Positions 1-8,280 of a DNA stretch of 64,000 nucleotides are shown here, piece by piece. Positions within the stretch are counted from its first letter, which is position 1, and each line of letters begins with the position of its first letter. This DNA is from CAMBRQ01 sp945870325 (GTDB lineage Bacteria > Bacillota > Clostridia > Lachnospirales > Lachnospiraceae), in the NCBI RefSeq assembly GCF_050313795.1, contig NZ_JBNPMC010000016.1, positions 1 to 64,000 on the forward strand, given 5' to 3'. A program made the position numbers and the translations under genes. The notes under the pieces were generated by a model that did no database searches, was not told the origin of the DNA, and saw only the letters and a program-made list of their open reading frames with translations.

Positions 1-63
1 CAGATGGATGGTGCGAAATATAATTTTCTGGATGATTATACTTGTAGTAAAAGTAACGAGTGA
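1..63 (+). CDS. 3' end of an upstream gene (partial)
   Basis: An open frame runs from base 1 to a TGA at 61-63, giving the last 20 residues of a protein ending in CSKSNE. It lies 18 bases before the hydE start, so it is probably the preceding gene of the same operon. Too little is visible to name it. Confidence 0.45.
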   Translation, partial: QMDGAKYNFLDDYTCSKSNE

Positions 64-81
64 AGTAGATAGGTGACGGGT

Positions 82-1119
82 ATGGTAGTAATAGATAAAT
101 TTCTAGAACAGCACAGTCTTACAGAGGAAGAGTATATTAAGCTACTTGAATATTGGAACGATGAAGTAGTATTTGCTAGGCTTAAAGATGAAGCGGTCCA
201 GATTAGAAAAACATATTATGGAAATAAGGTACATACCAGAGGGGTGATAGAATTTACCAATTACTGTAGGAATAACTGCTACTATTGTGGTATTCGGAGA
301 GATAATTGTAATATCATACGGTATCGCCTTACTAAGGAAGAGATTCTTGCATGCTGTCAGAGCGGTTATGCTCTCGGGTATCGCACGTTTGTATTGCAGG
401 GCGGAGAAGATCCGTGGTATAAAGATGCGTATATAGTAGAAATTATTCAAGATATTAAAAAACAATTTCCAGAATGTGCTGTTACTTTATCTATCGGAGA
501 AAAATCATATGAGAGTTATCGAAAATTTCGTCATGCAGGAGCAGATCGATATCTGCTACGGCATGAGACAGCGGATAAAGAATTGTATCATTTACTGCAT
601 CCTACATCCATGAGCAATAAGAATAGAAAACAATGCCTATATAATTTGAAAGAACTTGGATATCAGGTAGGAGCTGGTTTTATGGTGGGAATTCCAGGAC
701 AGACAATGTCTCACCTTGCAAAAGATTTGGTGTTTTTGCAGGAACTTCATCCCGAAATGGTGGGGATTGGTCCATTTATTCCTCATCATGATACAATATA
801 TGATAGCGAAACAGTAGGAAGCTTCCAAATGACATTGTTTCTGTTGGCAGTTATCCGAATTATGTTTCCCAAGATTCTCCTTCCGGCAACTACCGCATTG
901 GGGACGGTGGATCCGCTGGGAAGAGAGAAGGGACTTGCTGTCGGAGCGAATGTAGTGATGCCTAACTTGTCACCGATAGAGAAACGTAAGTTGTATGAAT
1001 TGTACGATAATAAGATTTGTACTGGTGATGAAGCGGCTGAGTGTAGACAGTGTCTCCAAAAGAGAGTAGAGAGCGTCGGATACCGTTTGGTAGAAGAGCG
1101 GGGAGATGCGATTGGATAA
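82..1119 (+). CDS. hydE: [FeFe] hydrogenase H-cluster radical SAM maturase HydE
   Basis: HydE is a radical SAM enzyme that works with HydG and HydF to build the diiron subcluster of the [FeFe]-hydrogenase H-cluster in the cytosol. The radical SAM cluster motif CxxxCxxC is present (Cys62, Cys66, Cys69, in the context YCRNNCYYC). It is followed by the GGEDP motif and by HydE-type segments such as RHETAD and GFMVGIPGQT. Length, about 345 residues, is normal for HydE. I chose the ATG at 82 because AGGTGA at 71-76 is well placed for it; a GTG at 73 is also in frame. The gene seems to be the last of an operon entering from the left. BioB and PylB are relatives, but the RHETAD segment favours HydE. 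Confidence 0.9.
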   Translation: MVVIDKFLEQHSLTEEEYIKLLEYWNDEVVFARLKDEAVQIRKTYYGNKVHTRGVIEFTNYCRNNCYYCGIRRDNCNIIRYRLTKEEILACCQSGYALGYRTFVLQGGEDPWYKDAYIVEIIQDIKKQFPECAVTLSIGEKSYESYRKFRHAGADRYLLRHETADKELYHLLHPTSMSNKNRKQCLYNLKELGYQVGAGFMVGIPGQTMSHLAKDLVFLQELHPEMVGIGPFIPHHDTIYDSETVGSFQMTLFLLAVIRIMFPKILLPATTALGTVDPLGREKGLAVGANVVMPNLSPIEKRKLYELYDNKICTGDEAAECRQCLQKRVESVGYRLVEERGDAIG

Positions 1120-1182
1120 TAGGTAAAGAGCTTAATTATAGTTTTGTTGATAGAAAGAATAATCGTTGATTAAATAAATAAG

Positions 1183-1208
1183 ATACCAGAGGAGCAATCT
1201 TCTGGTAT
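1183..1208. terminator. bidirectional terminator between hydE and arsR
   Basis: A perfect 8-bp stem, ATACCAGA (1183-1190) with TCTGGTAT (1201-1208), lies between two convergent genes with A/T-rich flanks on both sides. It can serve both. Confidence 0.65.
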
Positions 1209-1209
1209 T

Positions 1210-1602
1210 CTACTTTGTTCCTTTCAAAAAATGTGCAGATTCCGGGCAAGTGATTTCCATTATTTTCTCTATCGTCAGATGTAGAAGATGGCTTTGCTCT
1301 GTATCCGCAGCTTTATAATATACTTCTTTTCCATCTCGCCTGCTGACAATCAATCCTTTGTCTTTTAGCTGGCGCAGGTGATGCGATACTGCTGGACTTG
1401 TCATATCAACCAGTGCAGAGATATTGATAACACATTCTTCGCAGTGACATAACAACCAGTAAATACGAATTCTGCTGCTATCCCCAAGTAGCTTAAACAT
1501 ATCTGCAACAGTTTGAAAAGTATCTGTTTTATCTAATGTTGTTTTCAACTGAGTTACTTCTTGATTATTATGATGATGGTGAGGCAAAATATCTGCAGAC
1601 AT
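1210..1602 (-). CDS. ArsR/SmtB-family metal-responsive repressor
   Basis: A 130-residue winged-helix repressor. The recognition helix region is SPAVSHHLRQLKDKGL (about residues 69-84), followed by the beta wing RRDGKEVYYK. Likely metal ligands are a His run near the N terminus (residues 8-11), a CHCEEC cluster (Cys52, Cys54, Cys57) at the alpha-3 position, and Asp100/His105/His108 near the alpha-5 position. This resembles Zn/Cd/Co sensors of the SmtB, CadC and ZiaR groups; the metal cannot be fixed from sequence. Its promoter contains a 16-bp dyad that recurs before the HMA/P-type ATPase genes at 12.2 kb, so it probably represses both itself and that exporter. Confidence 0.88.
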   Translation of the reverse strand: MSADILPHHHHNNQEVTQLKTTLDKTDTFQTVADMFKLLGDSSRIRIYWLLCHCEECVINISALVDMTSPAVSHHLRQLKDKGLIVSRRDGKEVYYKAADTEQSHLLHLTIEKIMEITCPESAHFLKGTK

Positions 1603-1641
1603 TACAATGACTCCTTTCGTTTCTTATCTGTGTGCAAGTAG

Positions 1642-1678
1642 ATTCTACCATATTCAAATCAATTAAACAAGTGCTTAA
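1642..1678 (-). promoter_or_regulatory. arsR promoter and overlapping metal-repressor operator
   Basis: On the minus strand, TTGTTT (1665-1670) and TAGAAT (1642-1647) are 17 bp apart. The -35 lies inside the imperfect palindrome TTAAACAAGTGCTTAA (1663-1678). The same 16 bases occur at 12231-12246. Overlap of -35 and dyad is typical of autorepressed arsR genes. Confidence 0.65.
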
Positions 1679-1693
1679 ATTTTGAATAGAATA

Positions 1694-1726
1694 GCCCAAA
1701 TGGAAATTATATTCGCCCAAATGGAA
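1694..1726. repeat. direct repeat GCCCAAATGGAA, two copies
   Basis: GCCCAAATGGAA occurs at 1694-1705 and again at 1715-1726, 21 bp apart, which is two helical turns. It sits in the 357-bp divergent gap between arsR and the gene at 1960, upstream of a plus-strand promoter, so it may be a binding site for an unidentified regulator. Confidence 0.4.
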
Positions 1727-1745
1727 GGTTTATTATGTTACACTA

Positions 1746-1774
1746 TTGACTTGTATTTGCCAGAATTATATAGT
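1746..1774 (+). promoter_or_regulatory. sigma-A-type promoter upstream of the gene at 1960
   Basis: TTGACT (1746-1751) and TATAGT (1769-1774) are separated by 17 bp. The following leader of about 180 bases before the ATG at 1960 shows no clear structure to me. Confidence 0.5.
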
Positions 1775-1959
1775 GAAGTAACGTTAGTTAAAAGGTTGTT
1801 TAATTGTTCATGCGAACTCCAAAAAGAACTCGTTTAGAATGTCACGATGAACAAAGGATGCATTTGTCAGAAAAATACAACAAAAAAGCAATCATTGAAT
1901 TAGTGTACTGGGAATATGTTACATTTTAGTTTTTGAAGAAAAGGGAGGGGAATAAGAAA

Positions 1960-2583
1960 ATGAAGAATGGGCTAATGCCACAAGCTATGTGGCGGTGCTT
2001 TCAGGGTTCTTTTATGCGAGAAATGTATCGTATGAGCAAAGAGAATCCACGAAAAGTAATGGCAAAGGCCAGGAAATGCTATCAGAATATTTTAGTAGAT
2101 ATACCAGAATTTGAAAAAGGAGATCCTTTTCTTACGAATATTTTGAGTGCAGCAATGCTGGCATCGGTATATCTGGAATTGGAAGAGAAACCAAACCTTG
2201 AACAAGTTACCGACTTTTATCATCATGCCATGACCAACAATATGATTATGAAGTGTTTCCTTAAATTGGGTAGCAAGTACACGCCAAAAGCGCAGGCAAA
2301 GTTGAAACGACAAGGTGAGGAAAGTGTGAGGCGGTCAGAAAGAAATCCTTATACATGGTGTTTTCGTTACGAAACGGGGAGGAACATTAACTGTTACTCA
2401 GCTATTTTTACCCACTGTGGTATATTGTACTTGTTGAAGCTGTTGGATATACCAGAGATTTGCCCGGCAATGTGTACTTATGATTATGATATGGCAGAAT
2501 TAAGTGGTAGTACATTTATTCGTAAATTCACACTAGCTGGTGGAGAACCATGCTGCGACTGCCATTGGACAAGAAAATCCTAA
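1960..2583 (+). CDS. L-2-amino-thiazoline-4-carboxylic acid hydrolase-like protein
   Basis: A protein of about 207 residues resembling the ATC-hydrolase-like family, whose name comes from the enzyme opening L-2-amino-thiazoline-4-carboxylate on the way to cysteine. Family-like features are a conserved C-terminal half with a GILYLLKLL helix, a YDYDMAEL segment and a Cys-rich end GGEPCCDCHW. The first half is helical. I chose the ATG at 1960 because GGGAGGGG lies just before it; an in-frame TTG at 1933 lies upstream of that site. The real substrate is unknown; many members sit beside regulators with no cysteine pathway. No operon partner is intact downstream. Confidence 0.6.
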   Translation: MKNGLMPQAMWRCFQGSFMREMYRMSKENPRKVMAKARKCYQNILVDIPEFEKGDPFLTNILSAAMLASVYLELEEKPNLEQVTDFYHHAMTNNMIMKCFLKLGSKYTPKAQAKLKRQGEESVRRSERNPYTWCFRYETGRNINCYSAIFTHCGILYLLKLLDIPEICPAMCTYDYDMAELSGSTFIRKFTLAGGEPCCDCHWTRKS

Positions 2584-2616
2584 AAAAGTACTTATTGTAA
2601 TAAAGAGTTCTCAAGG

Positions 2617-2980
2617 TAGATTTTCACAATATGAAATTTTGCCTTTCGGTGTGATGTTTGCTTTCTATCGCTATGTTTGCCCTTGGTATTTTGTTAACAG
2701 GCTGTTTTTTCATCGAAGTATTTGCAACCTGGGCAATTAGCTTTGGCATCATTTCCCTCGGTGCAATTGCAATCGGCGATTTTCCTGCTGTGGGTGCATT
2801 ATCTGTTGGTAAATACTTCGCTCTCGGTGACAATGCATGGGCAATGATTGCCATAGGCGATACGGAGGTCGTCGGAAGTGCGTTTCAAAAAATCGGTGAA
2901 ATTTCTACATAGGATATTACCTATGTAAAACAATCGCTCAATACGATTGTTCCGACTTACCTCTCGTGGGCAAAAGAAAA
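2617..2980 (+). pseudogene. decayed small glycine-rich membrane protein
   Basis: Reading across a frameshift near 2651-2660 and an in-frame TAG at 2910-2912 reconstructs a small hydrophobic protein. It has a two-helix, Gly/Ala-rich part (LSIAMFALGILLTGC, then GIISLGAIAIGDF) and an end like TIVPTYLSWAKE. The 84-codon open piece (2658-2912) starts at a TTG directly after a stop and has no ribosome site. I read it as a remnant and not a gene. Confidence 0.5.
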
Positions 2981-3273
2981 ATGTTATGCCAGGAGCTTGG
3001 CATTACCATATCCGAGTTAATGAATGGTAAAGCGGATAGTAGTATTCGAGAGTTTAGCGAAGAACAAATATTAGACATGATTGGGTGGATACAGTAGCTA
3101 GAAAACAGGAAATGTACATATTTGGTATACTGTTGATAGTAATGGGAATCGCATTGTTCGCTTTTTCCAGGTTGTTTGGCGGAACAGATTTTCTGTCCAG
3201 ATTAATGGCAGGGATATCTGTTGGAGAGATGTCTGTTGGAGTATATATCATTGGTCGTTCACTCGCAAAATAA
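2981..3273 (+). pseudogene. remnant of an XRE regulator with a membrane tail
   Basis: The frame from 2981 gives QELGITISELMNGK, typical of the end of an XRE helix-turn-helix domain, then EEQILDMIGWIQ and a stop. In the next frame, from about 3085, follows a two-helix membrane segment (FGILLIVMGIALFAF, then SVGVYIIG). XRE proteins with such a tail are common in Firmicutes. The DNA-binding N terminus is missing and the two parts are out of frame. The 62-codon tail could still be translated from a GTG at 3085, but no good ribosome site precedes it. Confidence 0.5.
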
Positions 3274-3351
3274 TAGATATATTGCTTGCTACGCTAAGTA
3301 GCATAATCAGAATTAAGTAAACTGGTCAAAAATTAGAGAGGTTTTTGTGCG

Positions 3352-4233
3352 ATGAAATTACTTGTTTATGGAGCTGGCGTTATCGGGTGTTTATATGCGG
3401 CATTGTTCAGTGATGCCGGACACCATGTTTGCATATACGCAAGAGGACAGCGGCTGGAAATTCTAAAGAAAAATGGATTGCTGTACTCTAAGGATAATAG
3501 CATTCTGAAAGCGGAATTAACGATCATTGATAAATTGGAAGATGACGATTTATATGACTTTATTTTTTTGCCTGTCAGAGAAAATCAAGTCTATATTGCA
3601 TTAAGGGAGCTAAAGAATAATTGTAGCCCTAATATTGTTACAATGGTCAACACACTGGAACCATATAGTAATTGGGAAGAAATTTGTGGAAAAGGCAGAA
3701 TTGTTCCTGCGTTTCCGGGGGCGGGCGGAAGTTTTGATGAAAATGTGCTTCACGCAGCTCTTACTCCGAGGCTTATTCAGAAAACAACTTTTGCTGAGAT
3801 TTCGGGAGAAAAAACGGAAAGATTGTTGAAATTGGCATCTCTCTTTAAGCAAGCTAATATACCGTATCAGATTGTTCAGGATATGCATGCCTGGCAATTG
3901 AGTCACTTGGCAATGGTTGTACCTATTGCGGATGCTTATTATATGGCAGACAACCCAGAAAAGGCGGGGTATGACGGAAAAGTGATGCTCTATACTGCAA
4001 AACAAATGCAGCGTAATTTTTCAGCACTTCATAAATTGGGAATAGAATTATCTCCGCCCAAAATGAATTTCTTTCGTCTTGCACCGGTTTCTATATTGAG
4101 CATGGGATTGAGTTTCGTGTTCAGAAGCAAATTTGGAAATATGTTCATGTATCAACATTCAATGAAAGCGCCAGATGAGATGAGGCAGCTACATGAACAG
4201 TTTTATAGATATATTAAAAGCAGTTTAGCATAA
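3352..4233 (+). CDS. ketopantoate reductase-family oxidoreductase (ApbA/PanE-like)
   Basis: A 293-residue cytosolic NAD(P)H-dependent reductase of the 2-dehydropantoate 2-reductase family. The N-terminal Rossmann motif is GAGVIGCLYAA (residues 7-17). The acidic/basic cofactor strand ends YARGQR, an Arg pattern that fits NADPH. The central FPGAGG and the following helical C-terminal domain fit the family. A GAGAGG ribosome site precedes the ATG. No other pantothenate gene is nearby, so it may act on another 2-oxo acid. A strong terminator follows. Confidence 0.75.
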   Translation: MKLLVYGAGVIGCLYAALFSDAGHHVCIYARGQRLEILKKNGLLYSKDNSILKAELTIIDKLEDDDLYDFIFLPVRENQVYIALRELKNNCSPNIVTMVNTLEPYSNWEEICGKGRIVPAFPGAGGSFDENVLHAALTPRLIQKTTFAEISGEKTERLLKLASLFKQANIPYQIVQDMHAWQLSHLAMVVPIADAYYMADNPEKAGYDGKVMLYTAKQMQRNFSALHKLGIELSPPKMNFFRLAPVSILSMGLSFVFRSKFGNMFMYQHSMKAPDEMRQLHEQFYRYIKSSLA

Positions 4234-4300
4234 ATTAAATATTGCGATAGAATCCATATGTTTTAGTCATGGAAATATTTCGAGGATGGAAATCCATAAT

Positions 4301-4328
4301 AAAATCCCAGAGGATATTCTGGGATTTT
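4301..4328 (+). terminator. Rho-independent terminator
   Basis: AAAATCCCAG (4301-4310) pairs perfectly with CTGGGATTTT (4319-4328), followed by a T-rich tract. It ends the transcript of the gene at 3352. Confidence 0.8.
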
Positions 4329-4392
4329 ATTTAGTTTGGATAGATCATTTTAAGAGTCTTTTTCGTAATTACCATATTATCCTCATAATTTC

Positions 4393-4424
4393 CCCATAAT
4401 ATTCCCACATTCATTATTTATACT
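4393..4424 (+). promoter_or_regulatory. promoter with 11-bp-spaced CCCACAT-type repeats
   Basis: CCCAT (4393) and CCCACAT (4404-4410) are offset by 11 bp, and a -10 TATACT (4419-4424) follows after exactly 8 bp. There is no good -35. The same layout and spacing recur at 14915-14945 before the two-component operon. Tandem repeats one helical turn apart replacing the -35 are typical of OmpR-type response-regulator activation. Confidence 0.55.
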
Positions 4425-4462
4425 ATTTTTACACTTCACGAATGCTTACAGGAGGGATTGAA

Positions 4463-6688
4463 ATGGAGGATAAGGAGAGAAATCCAGACATTCAGGAGAA
4501 CAGCAATAATCAAGAGATAAAAAAAAGTAATTTGGATGAAAATAATGAGGAATCGGTAGTTTCTGATTTATTACATGTTCTTGGAATCAAGAAAAAATCT
4601 AAAGAACAAGGGAAAGAACAGGCAGAGAAAATATATGACGATATTACAAATAGAAATGAAGAAAAAAACTTTCAGAGAAATCAGGAGGATACGCCGCTTC
4701 AGATAGAAAATATTAATCTTGAAGAGATAGAGCAGGTACTATCTGATTCATTAGATGATTTTGAATTAAATAAAACGCCAACCAAACGCAATACAAGGTG
4801 GAAGATTATAGGAATAGCAGTGACTATATTTTGGGTCGTTGGTGGACTTGTGTGGAAGTTCCTTCCGGATTTAGTTGAGTCTCGACCTCCAAAACCTGAC
4901 GTGGTGGGTTCATATAACGGTAACAATATAACTATTGATCAGTTGAATCAATTTATTGAAGTTGAATCAGCAAAAGAACAGGAACATATTTTTTGCCCAA
5001 CTCATGGATATGATCATTCAAAATGCGATTCCACAGAGGAATGCGAAGTTCATCCTATTGATTCACTTAACGGTTATCAGCAAATGGTTACCAAGCTGGC
5101 AGTAGAGAAGATTGTCAATGACTGGGCGGAGAAAAAAGGAATTACAAACCGTGAAGAAGTGCAGCATGGGATGGAGGATTTGCTGAATGACGCTACGGTA
5201 GAGCAATATATGGCAGATTTGCATGAAGATAATATTGTTCCGGAATCTATTCCAAAGCTAGAAGTGCAAGAATATTACAATAAAAACCAGAAGGATTTTG
5301 ATGGCAAGACATTTGAAGAGGTGGAGGATGAAATTCGCCAGACATTGTCGAATCAAAAAGATGAGAGTTTTATAAGTGATTATATTGAAGAGTTGAAAAA
5401 AACAGCAGGTCTGCAAGTCAACTTTGAAGTGCTACAAATAGACTCTCCGACGGATGAAGAGATAAAAAACTATTATAATGTTAACCTGGAACAATATCGG
5501 ACGGAAGAAAAGGCTGAATACAGTGAGTTTAAAATAGCTAAGGAAAAAGCTGACATAGCGAATAAAGCGATACGTAGGATTAAAGGAGGTGAAAGTTTTC
5601 AAGATGTGGCGACAGCTTTTTCACAATCAGGGAAAGTGACAAAGGGAACTCTGACAAAAGGGACAGATGACGGTAGTACAAAAGCTGTTATCTGGGAAAT
5701 GAAGGAAGGGGAAGTCAGCGATCCTATTGTGAATACAGATGGAACGGTAAGTATTCTGAAGCTGGATAAAAAGCAGGCAACCGGGACCAAACCTATTTCA
5801 GAGGTTTCGGATAAAATCAAAGGAACCCTTATGCTGGAAAAAATGGATAAAGAATATACAGAAAGAAAAAATGATATGCTCTTTTCTGTTCATAGCAGAC
5901 GATACACTTTAGGTGAATTCTATACGGAATTCAAAGAACTCTCGGAAGTTTATAGACAGAAACTTTTGACTTATGAATCAAGAAAAAAACTTGTAGAGCA
6001 AATCATTGCAAAAGAACTCTTACTTGAAAAAAGTGAGGACGGTGCTTCTTCGGACGGCAGTAAAACACATGATTTTGAAGAACTGAAAATACAGTATCTT
6101 TACCAAGTCATGCATCAGGAGGAAGTGGATGCAAACTTGAAAGAGCCTACGGAAGAAGAAATTGCAAAATATTATGAGGAAAATAAAGAACTCTTAACAA
6201 CGCCTGCTACTGTGGAATTGAGCATGATCTGGATTGATCAGGGAACAAATGGGGAGAAAAAAGAGCAGGCTTTGACAAAGGCAAATGAAGCGCTTGCTTC
6301 CGTACGTGATGGAGAGGATTTTGCGGAGGTGGCAAAAAAGTATTCGGAGGATTCTTCTGCATCTTCCGGTGGGGAGCTTTCTGGTACCTTCGATAAAGGT
6401 CATATGGTGCAGGAAATATCAGATGTTGTTTTTTCTCTGAAAAAGGGGGAATTTAGCGAAGTGCTGGATTACAATAAAGGATATTACATTTTTTATGTAA
6501 GAAATCGCATGGAGGAGAACCTTGCATCTTTGGAGGAATTGTCGGAAGGAATAAAGAGTCATTTACAAGAGCAGGAACATGATCGGCAGATACAGGACAT
6601 GGAAGAGAAAATGCTGGAAGAGGCGGAGTTTAAAATATATAACAGAACATTAAAGAAACTTCTAAAAGAAGAAAAAAATAACACATAG
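4463..6688 (+). CDS. membrane-anchored PpiC/parvulin foldase
   Basis: A 741-residue protein with a charged cytoplasmic N terminus of about 110 residues, one membrane helix (IIGIAVTIFWVVGGLVW, about 115-131) and a large extracellular part. That part has a SurA-like helical region, one parvulin-like domain near 350-455 that looks degenerate, and a good PpiC domain near 580-685 (SMIWIDQG, FAEVAKKYSED, GGELSGTF, KKGEFSEVL). By family it is a PrsA/SurA-like prolyl isomerase or chaperone for exported proteins. Odd features are the long cytoplasmic region and a Cys/His cluster near residue 178 (CPTHGYDHSKC, then ECEVH) that could bind metal. The ATG at 4463 follows GGAGGG; the frame is open further upstream. 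It heads an operon with the CDF-HflK fusion, HflC and HflK. Confidence 0.85.
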   Translation: MEDKERNPDIQENSNNQEIKKSNLDENNEESVVSDLLHVLGIKKKSKEQGKEQAEKIYDDITNRNEEKNFQRNQEDTPLQIENINLEEIEQVLSDSLDDFELNKTPTKRNTRWKIIGIAVTIFWVVGGLVWKFLPDLVESRPPKPDVVGSYNGNNITIDQLNQFIEVESAKEQEHIFCPTHGYDHSKCDSTEECEVHPIDSLNGYQQMVTKLAVEKIVNDWAEKKGITNREEVQHGMEDLLNDATVEQYMADLHEDNIVPESIPKLEVQEYYNKNQKDFDGKTFEEVEDEIRQTLSNQKDESFISDYIEELKKTAGLQVNFEVLQIDSPTDEEIKNYYNVNLEQYRTEEKAEYSEFKIAKEKADIANKAIRRIKGGESFQDVATAFSQSGKVTKGTLTKGTDDGSTKAVIWEMKEGEVSDPIVNTDGTVSILKLDKKQATGTKPISEVSDKIKGTLMLEKMDKEYTERKNDMLFSVHSRRYTLGEFYTEFKELSEVYRQKLLTYESRKKLVEQIIAKELLLEKSEDGASSDGSKTHDFEELKIQYLYQVMHQEEVDANLKEPTEEEIAKYYEENKELLTTPATVELSMIWIDQGTNGEKKEQALTKANEALASVRDGEDFAEVAKKYSEDSSASSGGELSGTFDKGHMVQEISDVVFSLKKGEFSEVLDYNKGYYIFYVRNRMEENLASLEELSEGIKSHLQEQEHDRQIQDMEEKMLEEAEFKIYNRTLKKLLKEEKNNT

Positions 6689-6710
6689 ACACATTTGAAA
6701 GGAGAGAAAA

Positions 6711-8252
6711 ATGGGCAGAAAGGAAAAAACGATATTCATAACGCTTATTGCAAATATCATTTTGATTGTACTGCGGTTTTTCCTAGCAAAAATATCGGGG
6801 AGCATAGGACTGGAGGCAAACGCATGGCATTCATTTACGGATGTTTTCGTGACAAGTGTAGTATTTGCCGGACTGATGGCAGCGAGACATGGCACAGAAA
6901 AACTACGGTTGGCATCTAAAAAGTTGGAACATTTACTCGCAATTTTTGTATCAGTATTTATATTTATTATGGGAATAGAAATCTTGTCTGATGCATTAAG
7001 CGGGGAACAGACAGAGCTTAAATATGTGCCATTTGTAGCGGCTGCAGCTTTTGTCGGAGTAGCAATTAATTATTTCATGGCAAGGTACAAAATTTATGTA
7101 GGAGAGCAAACAGGGTCGTCAAGCCTTATAGCGGATGGTTACCATTCAAAAATGGATATGTACTGCTCTATAGCTGTGTTAGTGGGAATCGTAGGTTCCT
7201 TGTTTGGAATGCCGGATCTGGATAAGATCTCTGCGGTTGTTGCAATGGTATTACTGATGATATCAGGCTATGAAATATTTACATCTAATTTGTCTATGCT
7301 GCTACATCCAGAAATGGAACAGAGGACGGATGTACATATGGGACATGTGCATGGTTTTCATGGAAATAAGAAGATGATTGCCGGTATAGCTGGTGTGCTG
7401 ACCGCTGCCTATCTTTTGTCCGGAATCTATTTTGTGGGTTTAGATGAAACCGGAGTTGTTCGCAGGTTTGGAGCTGTTGTGAACGAAAAAGTAACGCCTG
7501 GGATTCATTATCGACTGCCAGCTCCGTTTGAAGAGGTTAGTATTATAAAGTCAGATAATGTTCAGAAGATTGAGGTAGGGGTACAGGAACTTCTGACTGG
7601 AGATACAAACTTGGTTAATGTCAACCTAGTGGTAAATTATCGGATTAATGACACATCGGATTATGTGTTGAATGTATCTGATGCCGAGTTGCTGATTCAG
7701 TCAGGAGCAACCACAAGCATACGTAAAATAGTAGGAAAGAGTACAATTGATTATATTCTTACAGAAGGAAAAACAGATATTGAAAAAAGTGCAAAAGGGC
7801 TTTTGGAAGCTGTGATGGAAAAGAATGGTACAGGTATAGAAATTGTCAATGTACAGCTTGTACAGGCAGATCCGCCGGAAAGTGTAATGGCAAGTTTTCA
7901 GGATTTAGCAACAGCACGGCAAGATAAGAGTATATACATCAATGATGCATTGGCTTATAAAAACACGATTATTCCACAGGCCAATGCAGACGCTTATAAA
8001 CTGGTAGCTGATGCAGAGAGTTATAAACAGAATAAAATCAGTACAGCGGAAGGAGATGCGTCCCTGTTCACTGCAAGACAGCAGGAATATGCGAAGTCAA
8101 AGGGGGTTACTGAGTTCCGGATGTATATGGAAGCGATGGATAAGGTCTTGCCAAATGTACAAAAGGTGCTATTAGGAGTAGGTGTTAATGTTGATAACGC
8201 AGAACTATGGATTGCAAACCAGAAGAATGCATCAACACAATCGGAGGAATAG
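6711..8252 (+). CDS. CDF transporter domain fused to an HflK-like SPFH domain
   Basis: A 513-residue fusion. Residues 1-200 are a cation diffusion facilitator membrane domain with six predicted helices. The metal site is intact: HSFTD (His40, Asp44) in helix 2 and HSKMD (His145, Asp149) in helix 5, the Zn/Cd type. In place of the usual cytoplasmic metal-sensing domain there is a short His-rich linker (His209, 212, 214, 217), then a seventh helix (222-242) and a Band 7/SPFH domain of HflK type (RRFGAVV near 251, GIHYRLPAPFE, IRKIVGKSTIDYIL), with an Ala/Glu-rich coiled coil to the end. HflK and HflC are known as regulators of FtsH. The joined form suggests metal transport and SPFH scaffolding in one microdomain; that role is inference. 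ATG 6711 has GGAGAG before it. Confidence 0.85.
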   Translation: MGRKEKTIFITLIANIILIVLRFFLAKISGSIGLEANAWHSFTDVFVTSVVFAGLMAARHGTEKLRLASKKLEHLLAIFVSVFIFIMGIEILSDALSGEQTELKYVPFVAAAAFVGVAINYFMARYKIYVGEQTGSSSLIADGYHSKMDMYCSIAVLVGIVGSLFGMPDLDKISAVVAMVLLMISGYEIFTSNLSMLLHPEMEQRTDVHMGHVHGFHGNKKMIAGIAGVLTAAYLLSGIYFVGLDETGVVRRFGAVVNEKVTPGIHYRLPAPFEEVSIIKSDNVQKIEVGVQELLTGDTNLVNVNLVVNYRINDTSDYVLNVSDAELLIQSGATTSIRKIVGKSTIDYILTEGKTDIEKSAKGLLEAVMEKNGTGIEIVNVQLVQADPPESVMASFQDLATARQDKSIYINDALAYKNTIIPQANADAYKLVADAESYKQNKISTAEGDASLFTARQQEYAKSKGVTEFRMYMEAMDKVLPNVQKVLLGVGVNVDNAELWIANQKNASTQSEE

Positions 8253-8280
8253 ATGTGAAAAAACGGTGGAGGTAATCGAG

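Noticed and set aside
2540..2740. 66-codon plus-strand frame overlapping the end of the ATC-hydrolase-like gene
   Set aside because: Its middle matches the membrane remnant only until a frameshift near 2655; the rest is out of frame, so it is part of a pseudogene.
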